Notes: generated by a model from the sequence alone, not told the origin. 64,000 nucleotides of DNA from Ferranicluibacter quercicola (GCF_021168455.1 NZ_JAJOZR010000002.1:186001-250000), one strand, 5' to 3'. Counted from the first letter of the stretch, positions 16,330-26,032 are shown. Numbers and translations are program-made.

Positions 16330-19300
16330 GTGCCTGACCAACCGATGATCTTGAGTGGCCGCGGCGTGATCGCGGTCCTCGGCCCGACCAACACCGGCAA
16401 GACGCATTATGCGATCGAACGCATGGTCGCGCACGAATCCGGCGTCATCGGCCTCCCCTTGCGCCTTCTCGCCCGCGAAGTTTACACGCGGGTCGTCGAG
16501 CGTGTGGGCGCGCACAATGTCGCGCTCGTCACCGGCGAAGAAAAGATCACGCCGCATCTCGCCCGCTATTCCGTCTGCACCGTCGAGGCGATGCCGCGCG
16601 AGACAAAGGCGGCCTTCGTCGCCATCGACGAGGTGCAGCTGGCCGGCGATCTGGAGCGCGGGCACATCTTCACCGACCGGCTCATGCATCTGCGCGGACG
16701 GTCTGAGACGCTGCTCCTCGGCGCCTCCACCATGCGCCCGATCCTCGAACATCTCCTGCCGGGCATCACCATCGTCGAGCGTCCGCGCCTGTCGCAGCTG
16801 CTTTATGCCGGCTCCAAGAAGATCACGCGCCTGCCGCAACGCTCGGCAATCGTCGCGTTTTCGGCCGACGAGGTCTATGCGATCGCCGAGCTGATCCGCC
16901 GCCAGCGCGGCGGGGCCGCCGTCGTGCTCGGCGCGCTCAGCCCCCGCACGCGCAATGCGCAGGTCGCGCTCTACCAGGCAGGCGAGGTCGAGTATCTGGT
17001 CGCGACCGATGCGATCGGCATGGGTCTCAACCTCGATGTGGACCATGTCGCCTTCGCGCAGGACCGCAAATATGACGGCTACCAGTTTCGCAACCTCAAT
17101 CCGGGCGAGCTGGCCCAGATCGCGGGACGGGCCGGGCGGCATCTGCGGGATGGAACGTTCGGCGTCACCTCGCGGGTCGAGCCCTTCGACGACGACCTCG
17201 TGCACCGCATCGAGCAGCACCAGTTCGATCCGGTGCGGGTGCTGCAGTGGCGCTCCAAGGCGCTCGACTTCACCTCGGTGACGACGCTGAAGAAGACGCT
17301 GGAAACCCCGCCCGCCGTTCACGGCCTGACGCGGGCGCTGCCGGCGGTCGATCAGCAGGCGCTCGAATTCCTGACGACGCTTCCCGAGGTCAAGGCGCTC
17401 GCGACGAACGCACAGACGGTGGAAAAGCTCTGGGAGGCCTGCGCGCTTCCCGATTACCGTCGGATCGCGCCGGCGCAGCATGCCGATCTGATCGCCAGTA
17501 TCTATTCCGACCTCGTCCGGCGCGGCACCGTCAACGAGGATTTCATGTCCGAGCAGGTGCGCCGGGCAGACCATACGGACGGGGAAATCGACACGCTGTC
17601 GGCGCGAATCGCGCAGATCAGAACGTGGACCTATGTGTCGAACCGGCCCGGTTGGCTTGCCGATCCGACACACTGGCAGGAAAAGACGCGGGAAATCGAA
17701 GATCGATTGTCCGACGCGTTACATGAACGGTTGACGAAACGGTTCGTTGACCGCAGGACATCTGTGCTCATGAAGCGGCTGAGAGAGAATGCGATGCTGG
17801 AAGCGGAAATCAGTGTGAATGGCGATGTCTTCGTGGAAGGACATCATGTGGGACAACTCACCGGTTTCCGGTTCGTGCTGGCCACCACGACGGACGGGCT
17901 GGATGCCCGCGCCGTGCAGGGAGCGGCCCAGAAGGCGCTGGCGCTGGAGTTCGAAGCCCGCGCCGCACGTCTGCACGCTGCCGGCAATGCCGATCTGGCG
18001 CTGTCGTCCGACGGCCTCGTGCGCTGGCTGGGCGATCCCGTCGCGCGGCTTGCGGCCAGCGACCACATCATGCGGCCGCGCGTGCTCCTGCTGGCCGACG
18101 AGCAGCTGCAGGGTGCGGCGCGCGATCACGTCTCCGCCCGCATCGAGCGCTACGTCAATCACCACATCGCGACCGTGCTCAAGCCGCTCGACGATCTGTC
18201 GCGTGCCGAAGACCTGCAGGGTCTCGCCAAGGGCCTCGCCTTCCAGCTGGTCGAAAGCCTCGGCGTCCTCTTCCGGCGCGATGTCGCCGAAGACGTGAAG
18301 TCGCTCGATCAGGAAGCCCGCGCCTCCATCCGCCGCCACGGCATCCGCTTCGGTGCCTATCACATCTTCATGCCGGCGCTCCTGAAGCCGGCGCCTGCCG
18401 AACTCATCACGCTCCTCTGGGCGCTGAAGAACGACGGTCTCGACAAGCCCGGTTATGGCGACCTCATTCCGGTTCTCGCCGCCGGCCGCACGTCGATCGT
18501 CACCGATCCGTCCTACGAGCGCATGTTCTACAAGCTTGCCGGTTTCCGTTTCCTCGGCAAGCGCGCGGTGCGCATCGACATTCTCGAGCGCCTCGCCGAT
18601 CTCATTCGCCCGCTCCTGCAGTGGAAGCCGGGCACGACCGCGCGGCCGGACGGCGCCTATGACGGCCGCCGGTTCACGACCACGACGGCCATGCTGTCGA
18701 TCCTCGGCGCCACGCCCGACGATATGGAAGAAATCCTCAAGGGTCTCGGCTATCGCGCCGACAGCGTGAAGCCGGAGGACGCCGCAGCGTTCCTCGGGGC
18801 ACAGGCCCCGGCAGCCGGCAGTGCCGCGCCGAAGGCGGAGGCCGAGGCAGCCGAGCCTGCAACGAGCGACGCCCAAGCATCGGACGATGCCGCTCCTGCA
18901 TCGGACGATGCGGCCGCGGTGGAGGCGGTTTCCGACGCGGGTGCGGCTGGCGATGTCGCGACCGAGGAGACGGCTGTCGAGGCGGCACCTGCCGACGACA
19001 CCGAATCCGTTTCGGAGGCACCGGCGACCGACGATGCCCTTGCCGCCGAGGAGACGCCCGTTTCCGAAGAGGCGGCCGAGCCTCTGCCGGTCGAGGCATC
19101 TGCCGACGCGTCGGACGCCGTGGCAAGCGAGGCGCCCGAAGCCGAGGTGAAGCCCGTGCTTCTCTGGCGTCCGGGTGGGCGCAGCGACAATCAGCGCCAG
19201 GGCGAACGTCGTCCCGGACAGCGCGATGCCCGCAATGGCGATCGCCGCGGCGGCAACCGTCCCGGACAGGACAAGGCAGCGTCCGCACCGACCGACGGTT

Positions 19301-19620
19301 CCGCGCCGGCCCAGGGTCGCCGCGACGAGCGTGACGGCGAGCGCAAGGCTGGCGGCGGCCGTCCTGACGGCGGACGTCCGGACCGCAACCGCGGTCGCGA
19401 CGGCAAGCCGGGAGAGGGCGCACGCCCCGACCACAAGGGCGACCGTGGCGAGCGCCGCGACCGCAACGACCGGCCGGGCGGCAAGCCCTCCGGCAGCGGC
19501 CATGGCAAGTCTCAGGCGCCGGCCACCTTCGAGGCCCGCCCGCCGCGCAAGGACAAACCGATCGATCCGGATTCGCCCTTCGCCAAGCTCGCTGCTCTCA
19601 AGGAGCAGATGAAGAAGTAG
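16330..19620 (+). CDS. SUV3-like DEXH RNA helicase with long disordered C-terminal tail
   Basis: A 1,096-residue helicase. Walker A is GPTNTGKTHYA (18-28), the DEXH box reads DEVQ (100-103), and IAGRAGRHLRDG is motif VI. This combination matches the mitochondrial SUV3-type degradosome helicase family found in alphaproteobacteria. The folded part ends near residue 815. Then come an Ala/Glu/Asp-rich acidic stretch (about 818-940) with repeated SDDAA-like units and a strongly basic Arg/Gly/Asp-rich tail (about 945-1096). Such tails are expected to be disordered and to bind RNA. The start is GTG at 16330, with weak AAGG upstream; an ATG 15 bases later is possible. An S4-domain RNA-binding gene follows 13 bp downstream. 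The RNA substrate is inferred. Confidence 0.9.
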   Translation: MPDQPMILSGRGVIAVLGPTNTGKTHYAIERMVAHESGVIGLPLRLLAREVYTRVVERVGAHNVALVTGEEKITPHLARYSVCTVEAMPRETKAAFVAIDEVQLAGDLERGHIFTDRLMHLRGRSETLLLGASTMRPILEHLLPGITIVERPRLSQLLYAGSKKITRLPQRSAIVAFSADEVYAIAELIRRQRGGAAVVLGALSPRTRNAQVALYQAGEVEYLVATDAIGMGLNLDVDHVAFAQDRKYDGYQFRNLNPGELAQIAGRAGRHLRDGTFGVTSRVEPFDDDLVHRIEQHQFDPVRVLQWRSKALDFTSVTTLKKTLETPPAVHGLTRALPAVDQQALEFLTTLPEVKALATNAQTVEKLWEACALPDYRRIAPAQHADLIASIYSDLVRRGTVNEDFMSEQVRRADHTDGEIDTLSARIAQIRTWTYVSNRPGWLADPTHWQEKTREIEDRLSDALHERLTKRFVDRRTSVLMKRLRENAMLEAEISVNGDVFVEGHHVGQLTGFRFVLATTTDGLDARAVQGAAQKALALEFEARAARLHAAGNADLALSSDGLVRWLGDPVARLAASDHIMRPRVLLLADEQLQGAARDHVSARIERYVNHHIATVLKPLDDLSRAEDLQGLAKGLAFQLVESLGVLFRRDVAEDVKSLDQEARASIRRHGIRFGAYHIFMPALLKPAPAELITLLWALKNDGLDKPGYGDLIPVLAAGRTSIVTDPSYERMFYKLAGFRFLGKRAVRIDILERLADLIRPLLQWKPGTTARPDGAYDGRRFTTTTAMLSILGATPDDMEEILKGLGYRADSVKPEDAAAFLGAQAPAAGSAAPKAEAEAAEPATSDAQASDDAAPASDDAAAVEAVSDAGAAGDVATEETAVEAAPADDTESVSEAPATDDALAAEETPVSEEAAEPLPVEASADASDAVASEAPEAEVKPVLLWRPGGRSDNQRQGERRPGQRDARNGDRRGGNRPGQDKAASAPTDGSAPAQGRRDERDGERKAGGGRPDGGRPDRNRGRDGKPGEGARPDHKGDRGERRDRNDRPGGKPSGSGHGKSQAPATFEARPPRKDKPIDPDSPFAKLAALKEQMKK

Positions 19621-19633
19621 GAGCCGCGACGTC

Positions 19634-20059
19634 ATGGCCGAACAGGAGATTACGCCCACAGAGGCTGCCTCCCGCCAGCGCCTCGACAAGTGGCTGTTCT
19701 TCACGCGTCTCACAAAGTCCCGCTCGATCGCCCAGAAGGCGATCGAGGGCGGCAAGGTCCGGGTCAACGACCAGCGTGTCACGCAGCCCTCGCATGCTCT
19801 GAAGACCGGCGACGTGGTGATGCTGTCGCTCGACCGGCGGGACGTGACGGTGCGCATGCGCCATGGCGGCAGCCGGCGCGGCCCTTTCGAGGAAGCGCGG
19901 TTGCTCTACGACGATCTGACCCCCGTGCCCGTTCCCGGAGAGCGCCTGACGCCCTTCGAACAGGCGACGCGGGAGCCGGGCAGCGGCCGCCCGACCAAGC
20001 GCGAGCGCCGGGAGACCGACCGCTTGCAGGACGGGTGGGACCTGGGCGACGAGGAGTAA
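19634..20059 (+). CDS. S4-domain RNA-binding protein (Hsp15/HslR-like)
   Basis: A 141-residue protein with an N-terminal S4 RNA-binding fold (about 13-70): RLDKWLFFTRLTKSRSIAQK and GKVRVNDQRV are the core. In E. coli the relative Hsp15 binds free 50S subunits carrying nascent chains. The C-terminal 60 residues are charged and Arg/Glu-rich. It follows the SUV3-like helicase by 13 bp and is likely cotranscribed. Confidence 0.88.
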   Translation: MAEQEITPTEAASRQRLDKWLFFTRLTKSRSIAQKAIEGGKVRVNDQRVTQPSHALKTGDVVMLSLDRRDVTVRMRHGGSRRGPFEEARLLYDDLTPVPVPGERLTPFEQATREPGSGRPTKRERRETDRLQDGWDLGDEE

Positions 20060-20357
20060 AATCCTCCGTTCGCGCGCCCTCGATTGGAACGCAAGAGCCT
20101 TGCAAAGGTTGGGCAAAGCCGTTACCTCACGCAGCAACACCTGGGAATGCCGAGGGGCGACGTGCGCCGCGGCCCGACGATCGGGCTGAAGCGCCGTCGG
20201 GCTCGCGCAGGCCCCGGCTGCAGGCCGGCGCAACGAGGCACCGGACCATGCGGTTCTTCTGACGATCGGGCCCATCGGGCCGAAGCTGTATGATCCTCGC
20301 TCACCCCAAGGCTTCCCAAGCGCCCGGGTTCGAGACGAGACCGACTGGAGTGAGAGC

Positions 20358-20696
20358 ATGACCTACGTCGTCACCGACAATTGCATCCGCTGCAAGTACA
20401 CCGATTGCGTCGAGGTGTGCCCGGTCGACTGCTTTTACGAAGGCGAGAACTTTCTGGTCATCCACCCGGACGAATGCATCGACTGCGGCGTCTGCGAGCC
20501 GGAATGTCCGGCCGGCGCGATCAAGCCCGATACGGAGCCGGGCCTCGACATGTGGCTCAAGGTGAACGCCGATTTCGCGACACAATGGCCGAACATCACG
20601 ATCAAGCGCGACGAGATGCCGGAAGCCAAGGAAATGGACGGGATTGAAGGGAAGTACGAAAAGTTCTTCTCGCCCAACCCGGGTCAGGGCGACTAA
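20358..20696 (+). CDS. fdxA: Seven-iron ferredoxin FdxA
   Basis: A 112-residue ferredoxin with one 3Fe-4S and one 4Fe-4S cluster. Cysteine patterns are CIRCKYTDCVEVCPVDC near residue 9 and CIDCGVCEPECP near 40. The C-terminal extension after residue 60 is typical of Azotobacter FdI-type proteins. ATG at 20358 follows GGAGTGAGAGC. It is a general electron carrier in the cytoplasm. The 298 bp upstream show no gene and no convincing promoter. Confidence 0.95.
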   Translation: MTYVVTDNCIRCKYTDCVEVCPVDCFYEGENFLVIHPDECIDCGVCEPECPAGAIKPDTEPGLDMWLKVNADFATQWPNITIKRDEMPEAKEMDGIEGKYEKFFSPNPGQGD

Positions 20697-21085
20697 GGTC
20701 GCCAGGCCGCGCGTCCCGCAGCGCGTGATTCGATAACGGTCTCCCCAGGGGAAACCGGCACGCCGTTTTGAACGACACGCGGCGAAGCTTGCCTGTGGCT
20801 TAAGCAAAACATTGATTTCGGCAGATTTTTGTGGTAGGGTCCGGATACTGATCCACATCGTGGCACTTTTGCGTGCCCGAAACCATCACGAAAGCAAATT
20901 CTCCTTCGCCACGGTTCATGTCTCCATGCAACGTCCGTTGCTTGCGTGTGGTCTGTTCGCCGAAGCGTTTGAATTCGTTTGGTGCGTTTCAGTAAGGAGT
21001 GACCCGCAGGATGCCCGTCCATCCCGGGCCTGACTGACCCGACCCCGGCCCATGCCGGGAGCGTAACAGGGAGTTTTTGAAACGA
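20697..21085 (+). other. fdxA-carD intergenic region with long carD leader
   Basis: 389 bp with no credible gene. It holds a likely sigma-70 promoter at 20812-20840, leaving a leader of about 240 nt before carD. Near the end, CCCGGC/GCCGGG arms around a CCAT loop (about 21044-21060) form a small hairpin just before the ribosome site. Confidence 0.55.
20812..20840 (+). promoter_or_regulatory. Probable carD promoter
   Basis: TTGATT (20812-20817) and TAGGGT (20835-20840) are separated by 17 bases in a locally AT-rich stretch upstream of carD. Confidence 0.5.
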
Positions 21086-21658
21086 ATGACGACCCAGCAG
21101 AAAAAATCCTCCACGCGCCATGGCTTCAAAACCGGTGAATCGATCGTTTATCCGGCTCATGGTGTTGGACAAATCGTCGCGATCGAAGAGCAGGTTGTCG
21201 CCGGCATGTCGCTCGAACTGTTCGTGATCGATTTCGACAAGGACAAGATGCGTCTGAAGGTGCCGGTTGCCAAGGCCGTCAGCATCGGCATGCGCAAGCT
21301 GTCGGAAACGGATTTCGTCGAGCGTGCGTTGAAGGTCGTCCAGGGCAAGGCTCGCGTCAAGCGGACCATGTGGTCGCGCCGCGCGCAGGAATATGATGCC
21401 AAGATCAATTCCGGCGACCTGATCGCCATCGCGGAAGTCGTTCGCGACCTGTACCGTGCCGAGAACCAGCCGGAGCAGTCCTATTCCGAACGGCAGCTTT
21501 ACGAAGCCGCTCTCGACCGGATGGCTCGTGAAATCGCCGCCGTCAACAAGATGTCCGGCACCGAGGCCGTGCGTCTCGTCGAAGCAAACCTTGCCAAGGG
21601 TCCCAAGCGCGGCAAGACGGTCGATGAAGACGAAACTCAGGAAGAAGAAGCCGCATAA
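21086..21658 (+). CDS. carD: CarD-family transcription regulator
   Basis: A 190-residue RNA-polymerase-binding protein. The N-terminal Tudor-like domain has ESIVYPAHGVGQI, and the helical C-terminal half includes LYRAENQPEQSYSERQLYE. CarD proteins contact the RNAP beta subunit and stabilise open complexes, mainly at rRNA promoters. The start chosen is ATG 21086 with CAGGGAG upstream; an in-frame TTG at 21077 is less likely. A strong terminator follows at once. Confidence 0.94.
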   Translation: MTTQQKKSSTRHGFKTGESIVYPAHGVGQIVAIEEQVVAGMSLELFVIDFDKDKMRLKVPVAKAVSIGMRKLSETDFVERALKVVQGKARVKRTMWSRRAQEYDAKINSGDLIAIAEVVRDLYRAENQPEQSYSERQLYEAALDRMAREIAAVNKMSGTEAVRLVEANLAKGPKRGKTVDEDETQEEEAA

Positions 21659-21680
21659 GCGTCTCACCTTCTTTCCGTTC

Positions 21681-21714
21681 AAAAACCCTGCCTTGCGAGA
21701 GGCGGGGTTTTTTT
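21681..21714 (+). terminator. Rho-independent terminator after carD
   Basis: AACCCTGCCT pairs with AGGCGGGGTT (one G-T wobble) and ends in seven T residues, 22 bp past the carD stop. Confidence 0.9.
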
Positions 21715-21920
21715 ATGCCTGGGTCTCTGGGCACACCGGGGCTGTCCCTGGGCCGGCTGTTGTCATCCCTCTGGTCTCCACAGGCGGAAAGAGGCTCTGG
21801 AGGCCCTTCAGGGCGCGCAGGGAGGCATCGGCGCCCATCGGGCACAACCACGGTCATCCCGACCTGTCGCGGCCTCGGCGCGGACGTGCGAGAGGAGCGC
21901 GACCGTGAGCCTTGGACATG

Positions 21921-21950
21921 AAAAAGCCCCGCCTTTTGCAAGGCAGGGCT
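21921..21950 (-). terminator. Rho-independent terminator after typA
   Basis: Read on the minus strand, AGCCCTGCCTT pairs with AAGGCGGGGCT across TGCA and runs into TTTTTC, just downstream of the typA stop. Confidence 0.88.
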
Positions 21951-21976
21951 CCGTCGTCAGTTCGGGTCCGATGCCT

Positions 21977-23809
21977 TTAAGCGGCGGCGCCCTTGCCGCC
22001 CTTGCCGAAGCGCTTGCGGTCGTTGGCGTCGAGGTAGGTCTTGCGCAGACGGATGTTCTTCGGCGTGACTTCCATCAGTTCGTCGTCCTGGATCCAGGAG
22101 AGCGCGCGGTCGAGCGTCATGCGGATCGGCGGGGTCAGGCGAACGGCTTCGTCCTTGCCGGCCGAACGGATGTTGGTGAGCTGCTTGCCCTTCAACACGT
22201 TAACCTCGAGGTCGTTGTCCCGGCTGTGGATGCCGATGATCATGCCGGCATAGACCTTTTCGCCCGGCTCGATGATCATCGGGCCGCGGTCTTCCAGGTT
22301 GAACATGGCGTAGGCCACGGCTTCGCCGGACTGGTTGGACAGAAGAACGCCGTTGGTGCGCCCGCCGATTTCGCCCTTGAAGGGCTGATAGTCATGGAAC
22401 AGACGGTTCATGATCGCGGTGCCGCGGGTGTCCGTCAGCAGTTCCGACTGGTAGCCGATGAGGCCGCGCGTCGGGGCGAAGAACTTGAGGCGGACGCGGC
22501 TGCCGCCGGAGGGACGCAGCTCGGCGAGTTCGGCCTTGCGCTCGGACATCTTCTGCACGACGACACCGGAATGCTCTTCGTCGACGTCGATCACGACCTC
22601 TTCGATCGGCTCCAGAACGTTGCCGTCCTCGTCCTTGTGCATGACGACGCGCGGACGCGACACGGCCAGCTCGAAGCCTTCGCGGCGCATGGTTTCGATC
22701 AGAACGGCCAGCTGCAATTCGCCGCGGCCGGAGACGAAGAACGAATCCTTGCCTTCGGATTCCTCGATCTTCAGCGCGACGTTGCCTTCGGCTTCCTTGA
22801 ACAGACGGTCGCGGATGACGCGCGAGGTGACCTTGTCGCCTTCGGTGCCGGCCAGCGGGCTGTCGTTGACGAGGAAGGACATGGTGACGGTCGGCGGGTC
22901 GATCGGCTGGGCTTCCAGCGCTTCGCTCACCGACGGGTCGCAGAAGGTGTCGGCAACCGTGCCCTTGGACAGGCCGGCGATGGCGACGATATCGCCGGCA
23001 TGGGCTTCATCGATGGCGGTGCGCTCGATGCCGCGGAAGGCGAGAATCTTGGAAATACGGCCGGTCTCGACCACCTTGCCGTCCTGGCTCATGACCTTGA
23101 CCGACTGGTTCGGCTTGATGGAGCCGGAATGGATGCGACCGGTGATGACGCGTCCGAGGAAGGGGTTGGCTTCCAAGAGCGTTCCGATCATGCGGAACGC
23201 GCCGTCTTCGTCGCCGACGCTCGGCTCCGGCACGTGCTCGAGCACGAGGTCGAGCAGCGGCGCGAGGCCCTGATCCTTCGGACCTTCCGGGTTGACGTTC
23301 ATCCAGCCGTCGCGGCCCGAACCGTAGAGGATCGGGAAGTCGAGCTGCTCGTCGGTCGCGTCGAGGTTGGCGAACAGGTCGAAGACTTCGTTGATGACCT
23401 CTTCGTGGCGGCCGTCCGGACGGTCGATCTTGTTGATCGCGACGATCGGGCGAAGGCCGACCTTCAGCGCCTTGGAGACCACGAACTTGGTCTGCGGCAT
23501 CGGGCCTTCCGAGCTGTCGACCAGAACGATGGCGCCGTCCACCATCGACAGGATACGCTCGACCTCGCCGCCGAAGTCGGCGTGGCCGGGGGTGTCGACG
23601 ATGTTGATGCGAACGCCCTTCCACTCGATCGACGTCGCCTTGGCCAGGATGGTGATGCCACGTTCTTTTTCAAGATCGTTGCTGTCCATCATGCGCTCGA
23701 CGGTGCGCTGGTTGTCGCGGAACGAGCCGGACTGCTTCAAAATCTCGTCAACAAGGGTCGTTTTCCCATGGTCGACGTGTGCGATGATCGCGATATTCCG
23801 CATTTTCAT
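21977..23809 (-). CDS. typA: Translational GTPase TypA/BipA
   Basis: A 610-residue ribosome-associated GTPase of the EF-G superfamily. G-domain motifs are IIAHVDHGKTTL (G1), RGITI (G2), DTPGHADFGGE (G3) and NKIDRPD (G4). The C-terminal half carries APTRGLIGYQSELLTDTRG, diagnostic of BipA. It supports 50S assembly and growth under stress or low temperature. Two ATGs six bases apart (23809 and 23803) could start it; neither has a strong ribosome site. It converges on carD with a near-identical terminator. Confidence 0.97.
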   Translation of the reverse strand: MKMRNIAIIAHVDHGKTTLVDEILKQSGSFRDNQRTVERMMDSNDLEKERGITILAKATSIEWKGVRINIVDTPGHADFGGEVERILSMVDGAIVLVDSSEGPMPQTKFVVSKALKVGLRPIVAINKIDRPDGRHEEVINEVFDLFANLDATDEQLDFPILYGSGRDGWMNVNPEGPKDQGLAPLLDLVLEHVPEPSVGDEDGAFRMIGTLLEANPFLGRVITGRIHSGSIKPNQSVKVMSQDGKVVETGRISKILAFRGIERTAIDEAHAGDIVAIAGLSKGTVADTFCDPSVSEALEAQPIDPPTVTMSFLVNDSPLAGTEGDKVTSRVIRDRLFKEAEGNVALKIEESEGKDSFFVSGRGELQLAVLIETMRREGFELAVSRPRVVMHKDEDGNVLEPIEEVVIDVDEEHSGVVVQKMSERKAELAELRPSGGSRVRLKFFAPTRGLIGYQSELLTDTRGTAIMNRLFHDYQPFKGEIGGRTNGVLLSNQSGEAVAYAMFNLEDRGPMIIEPGEKVYAGMIIGIHSRDNDLEVNVLKGKQLTNIRSAGKDEAVRLTPPIRMTLDRALSWIQDDELMEVTPKNIRLRKTYLDANDRKRFGKGGKGAAA

Positions 23810-23907
23810 GGTTTTGGGTATCCGGGGGCTCGGGGCGTGTCTTGGGAACGCCGCAACTGCATTGCCCGGGCTCTTACATGTTTTTTTGCAAATGCGAAAG
23901 AGGGTGC

Positions 23908-23933
23908 CCGGCGCTCGGTTGGATGAGCGCCGG
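23908..23933 (-). terminator. Hairpin downstream of the M3 peptidase gene
   Basis: CCGGCGCTC and GAGCGCCGG make a perfect 9-bp stem with an eight-base loop 11 bp past the stop. Downstream on the minus strand the T content is modest, so it is a weak intrinsic terminator. Confidence 0.45.
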
Positions 23934-23944
23934 TTCGGGCCTTT

Positions 23945-26032
23945 TCAGGCGTCGCTGCCGGCAAGCGGCTCGGTCACGCCGAGCCCCTTTTTCCGCAGCA
24001 TGGCGTCCGGGCTCGGCAACTTGCCGCGGAAGGCGGTGTAGGCATCCTCCGGGTCGATCGACCCGCCGACGGAATAGATATTGTCCCGCAGGCGTTTTGC
24101 CATGGCCGGATCGAACGGATTTCCGGTTTCCTCGAAAGCCGAGAACGCATCGGCATCCAGCACCTCCGACCACATGTAGGAATAGTAGCCCGCCGAGTAG
24201 CCGTCGCCGGCGAAGATGTGCTGGAAGTGCGGCGAGCGGTGCCGCATGGTGATCGATTGCGGCATCCCCAGGCGCTCCAGCACGGCAGCTTCGAAGGCTG
24301 CAGGATCTTCGACGCTGTCGGCGGTGTGGTAGGCCATATCGACCAGGGCCGAGGAGGTGAACTCCACCGTGTTGAAGCCGGCGTTGAAGGTGCGGGCGGC
24401 CATGACCTTGTCGAACAGCGCCTGCGGCATCGGCGCGCCGGTGGCCTCGTGCACGGCGTAGCGCTTCAGGATCTCGGGCACGGTCAGCCAGTGCTCGTAG
24501 AGCTGCGAGGGAAGCTCGACGAAGTCGCGCGAGACGCCCGTGCCGGAAACGGAGGGATAGGTCACGCTGGAGAGCATGCCGTGCAGGCCATGGCCGAACT
24601 CGTGGAAGAGCGTGCGGGCATCGTCGAGCGACAGCAGCGCCGGCTTGCCATCGGCGGGTTTTGCGAAATTGCAGACATTGTAGACGATCGGCAGCTCGCC
24701 CTTGGCACCGTTCGGCAGGGGCAGGCGGTGCTGCGACTGGAAGGCGCTCATCCAGGCGCCGGAGCGCTTCGACGACCGGGCGAAGTAATCGCCGAGGAAC
24801 AGGGCGACGAGCGTGCCGTCGGCATTGCGGATGTCGAACACGCGGACATCCGGATGATAGCCGCGGACGCCGGTCTTTTCCGTGGCCGTGATGCCGAACA
24901 GTCGGTGTGCGACATCGAAGCAGGCCTCAATGATGCGATCGAGCTGCAGATAGGGTTTCAGTTCGCTCTCGGAGAAATCGAAGCGCTCGGCGCGCAGCTT
25001 CTCGGCATAATGGCGCCAGTCCCAGGGCATGACCGGGTGGTTGCGGCCTTCGCGGGCGATCAGCGCCGCGAGATCGGCCTCTTCCCGGCGGGCCTGGGTG
25101 ACGGCCCTCTCCCAGACGGCGGTCAGGAGGCCGTTCACGGCTTCGGGGGTCTTCGCCATGGTGTTGTCGAGCTTCAGGGCGGCATAATGGTCGTAGCCGA
25201 GCAGGCGGGCCTTTTCGGCGCGCAGAGCCAGGGTTTCGCGGATCACGGCGCCTTTGTCCGTCTCGCCGCCGTTTTCCCCGCGGGCGGACCACGCACGAAA
25301 CGCCTTTTCGCGCAGGTCGCGATTGTCGGAGAAGGTCAGAAAGGGCTCGACGATCGAACGCGAGAGGGTGACCGCATAGCCGCCCTCGATGCCGCGTTCG
25401 CGTGCGGCCGCCGCCATGGCGTCGCGCAGGAAGTCGGGAAGCCCGGCGAGATCTGCCTCGTCCTTCAGGACCATCGACCAGCCCTTCTCGTCGGCCAGCA
25501 GGTTCTGCCCGAAGGTGGCGCCGAGGCCGGCGAGACGCTCGTTGATGGCGGCAAGGCGCTCCTGCTCGGGCTTGGCAAGCCGGGCACCCGATTTGACGAA
25601 GCCCTTCCAGTGGCGCTCCAGCACCCGGGACTGTTCCAGCGACAGGCCGAGCGTGTCGCGCGCGTTCCAGAGTGTGTCGATGCGGGCGAAGAGCGTGGCG
25701 TCCATGCCGATCTTCGAGTAGTGCCGCGACATCTTCGGCGCGATCTCGCGCTCCAGTGCCTGGATCGTCTCGTTGGTGTGGGCACCGGCGCGGTTCCAGA
25801 ACAGGGCCGACACGCGCGACAGGCTATCGCCGGCAATCTCGAGCGCGACGATGGTGTTCTCGAATGTCGGTGCCTCGGAATTGTGGGCGATGCCGGCGAT
25901 CTCGCCGTCATGCTCGGCAAGGGCGGCGTCGAAGGCGGGGGCGAAATCCGTGTCCGCGACAGCCTCGAAGTGCGGGAGCCCGTCCGGGCCCGTCCAGTCT
26001 GTCAAAGCGGGGTTCAGGTCGGGCGTAGCCAT
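23945..26032 (-). CDS. M3 family oligopeptidase (PrlC/Dcp type)
   Basis: A 695-residue zinc oligopeptidase, probably cytoplasmic. The zinc motif is FHEFGHGLHGML, and the downstream Glu ligand lies in SRDFVELPSQLYEHW. HRSPHFQHIFAGDGYSAGYYSYMWS is the conserved substrate-binding segment of M3A peptidases. These enzymes degrade short peptides released by proteases. The ATG at 26032 with GAAGGA upstream is preferred over one 12 codons earlier. Oligopeptidase A and dipeptidyl carboxypeptidase cannot be told apart by eye. Confidence 0.92.
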   Translation of the reverse strand: MATPDLNPALTDWTGPDGLPHFEAVADTDFAPAFDAALAEHDGEIAGIAHNSEAPTFENTIVALEIAGDSLSRVSALFWNRAGAHTNETIQALEREIAPKMSRHYSKIGMDATLFARIDTLWNARDTLGLSLEQSRVLERHWKGFVKSGARLAKPEQERLAAINERLAGLGATFGQNLLADEKGWSMVLKDEADLAGLPDFLRDAMAAAARERGIEGGYAVTLSRSIVEPFLTFSDNRDLREKAFRAWSARGENGGETDKGAVIRETLALRAEKARLLGYDHYAALKLDNTMAKTPEAVNGLLTAVWERAVTQARREEADLAALIAREGRNHPVMPWDWRHYAEKLRAERFDFSESELKPYLQLDRIIEACFDVAHRLFGITATEKTGVRGYHPDVRVFDIRNADGTLVALFLGDYFARSSKRSGAWMSAFQSQHRLPLPNGAKGELPIVYNVCNFAKPADGKPALLSLDDARTLFHEFGHGLHGMLSSVTYPSVSGTGVSRDFVELPSQLYEHWLTVPEILKRYAVHEATGAPMPQALFDKVMAARTFNAGFNTVEFTSSALVDMAYHTADSVEDPAAFEAAVLERLGMPQSITMRHRSPHFQHIFAGDGYSAGYYSYMWSEVLDADAFSAFEETGNPFDPAMAKRLRDNIYSVGGSIDPEDAYTAFRGKLPSPDAMLRKKGLGVTEPLAGSDA

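Larger units (their letters stand above)
21681..21950. repeat. Near-identical terminator hairpins in inverted orientation, 206-bp spacer
   Basis: The carD terminator (21681-21714) and the typA terminator (21921-21950, opposite strand) share the same core: CCCTGCCTTGC, two or three variable bases, then AGGCGGGG. Together they form an inverted repeat of about 25 bp. The spacer holds no convincing gene. The simplest reading is two similar terminators for convergent genes. Confidence 0.55.

Noticed and set aside
21681..21950. Miniature transposable element bounded by the inverted repeat
   Set aside because: The repeats coincide exactly with functional terminators of convergent genes, and I see no flanking target duplication; kept as a finding only for genome-wide checking.
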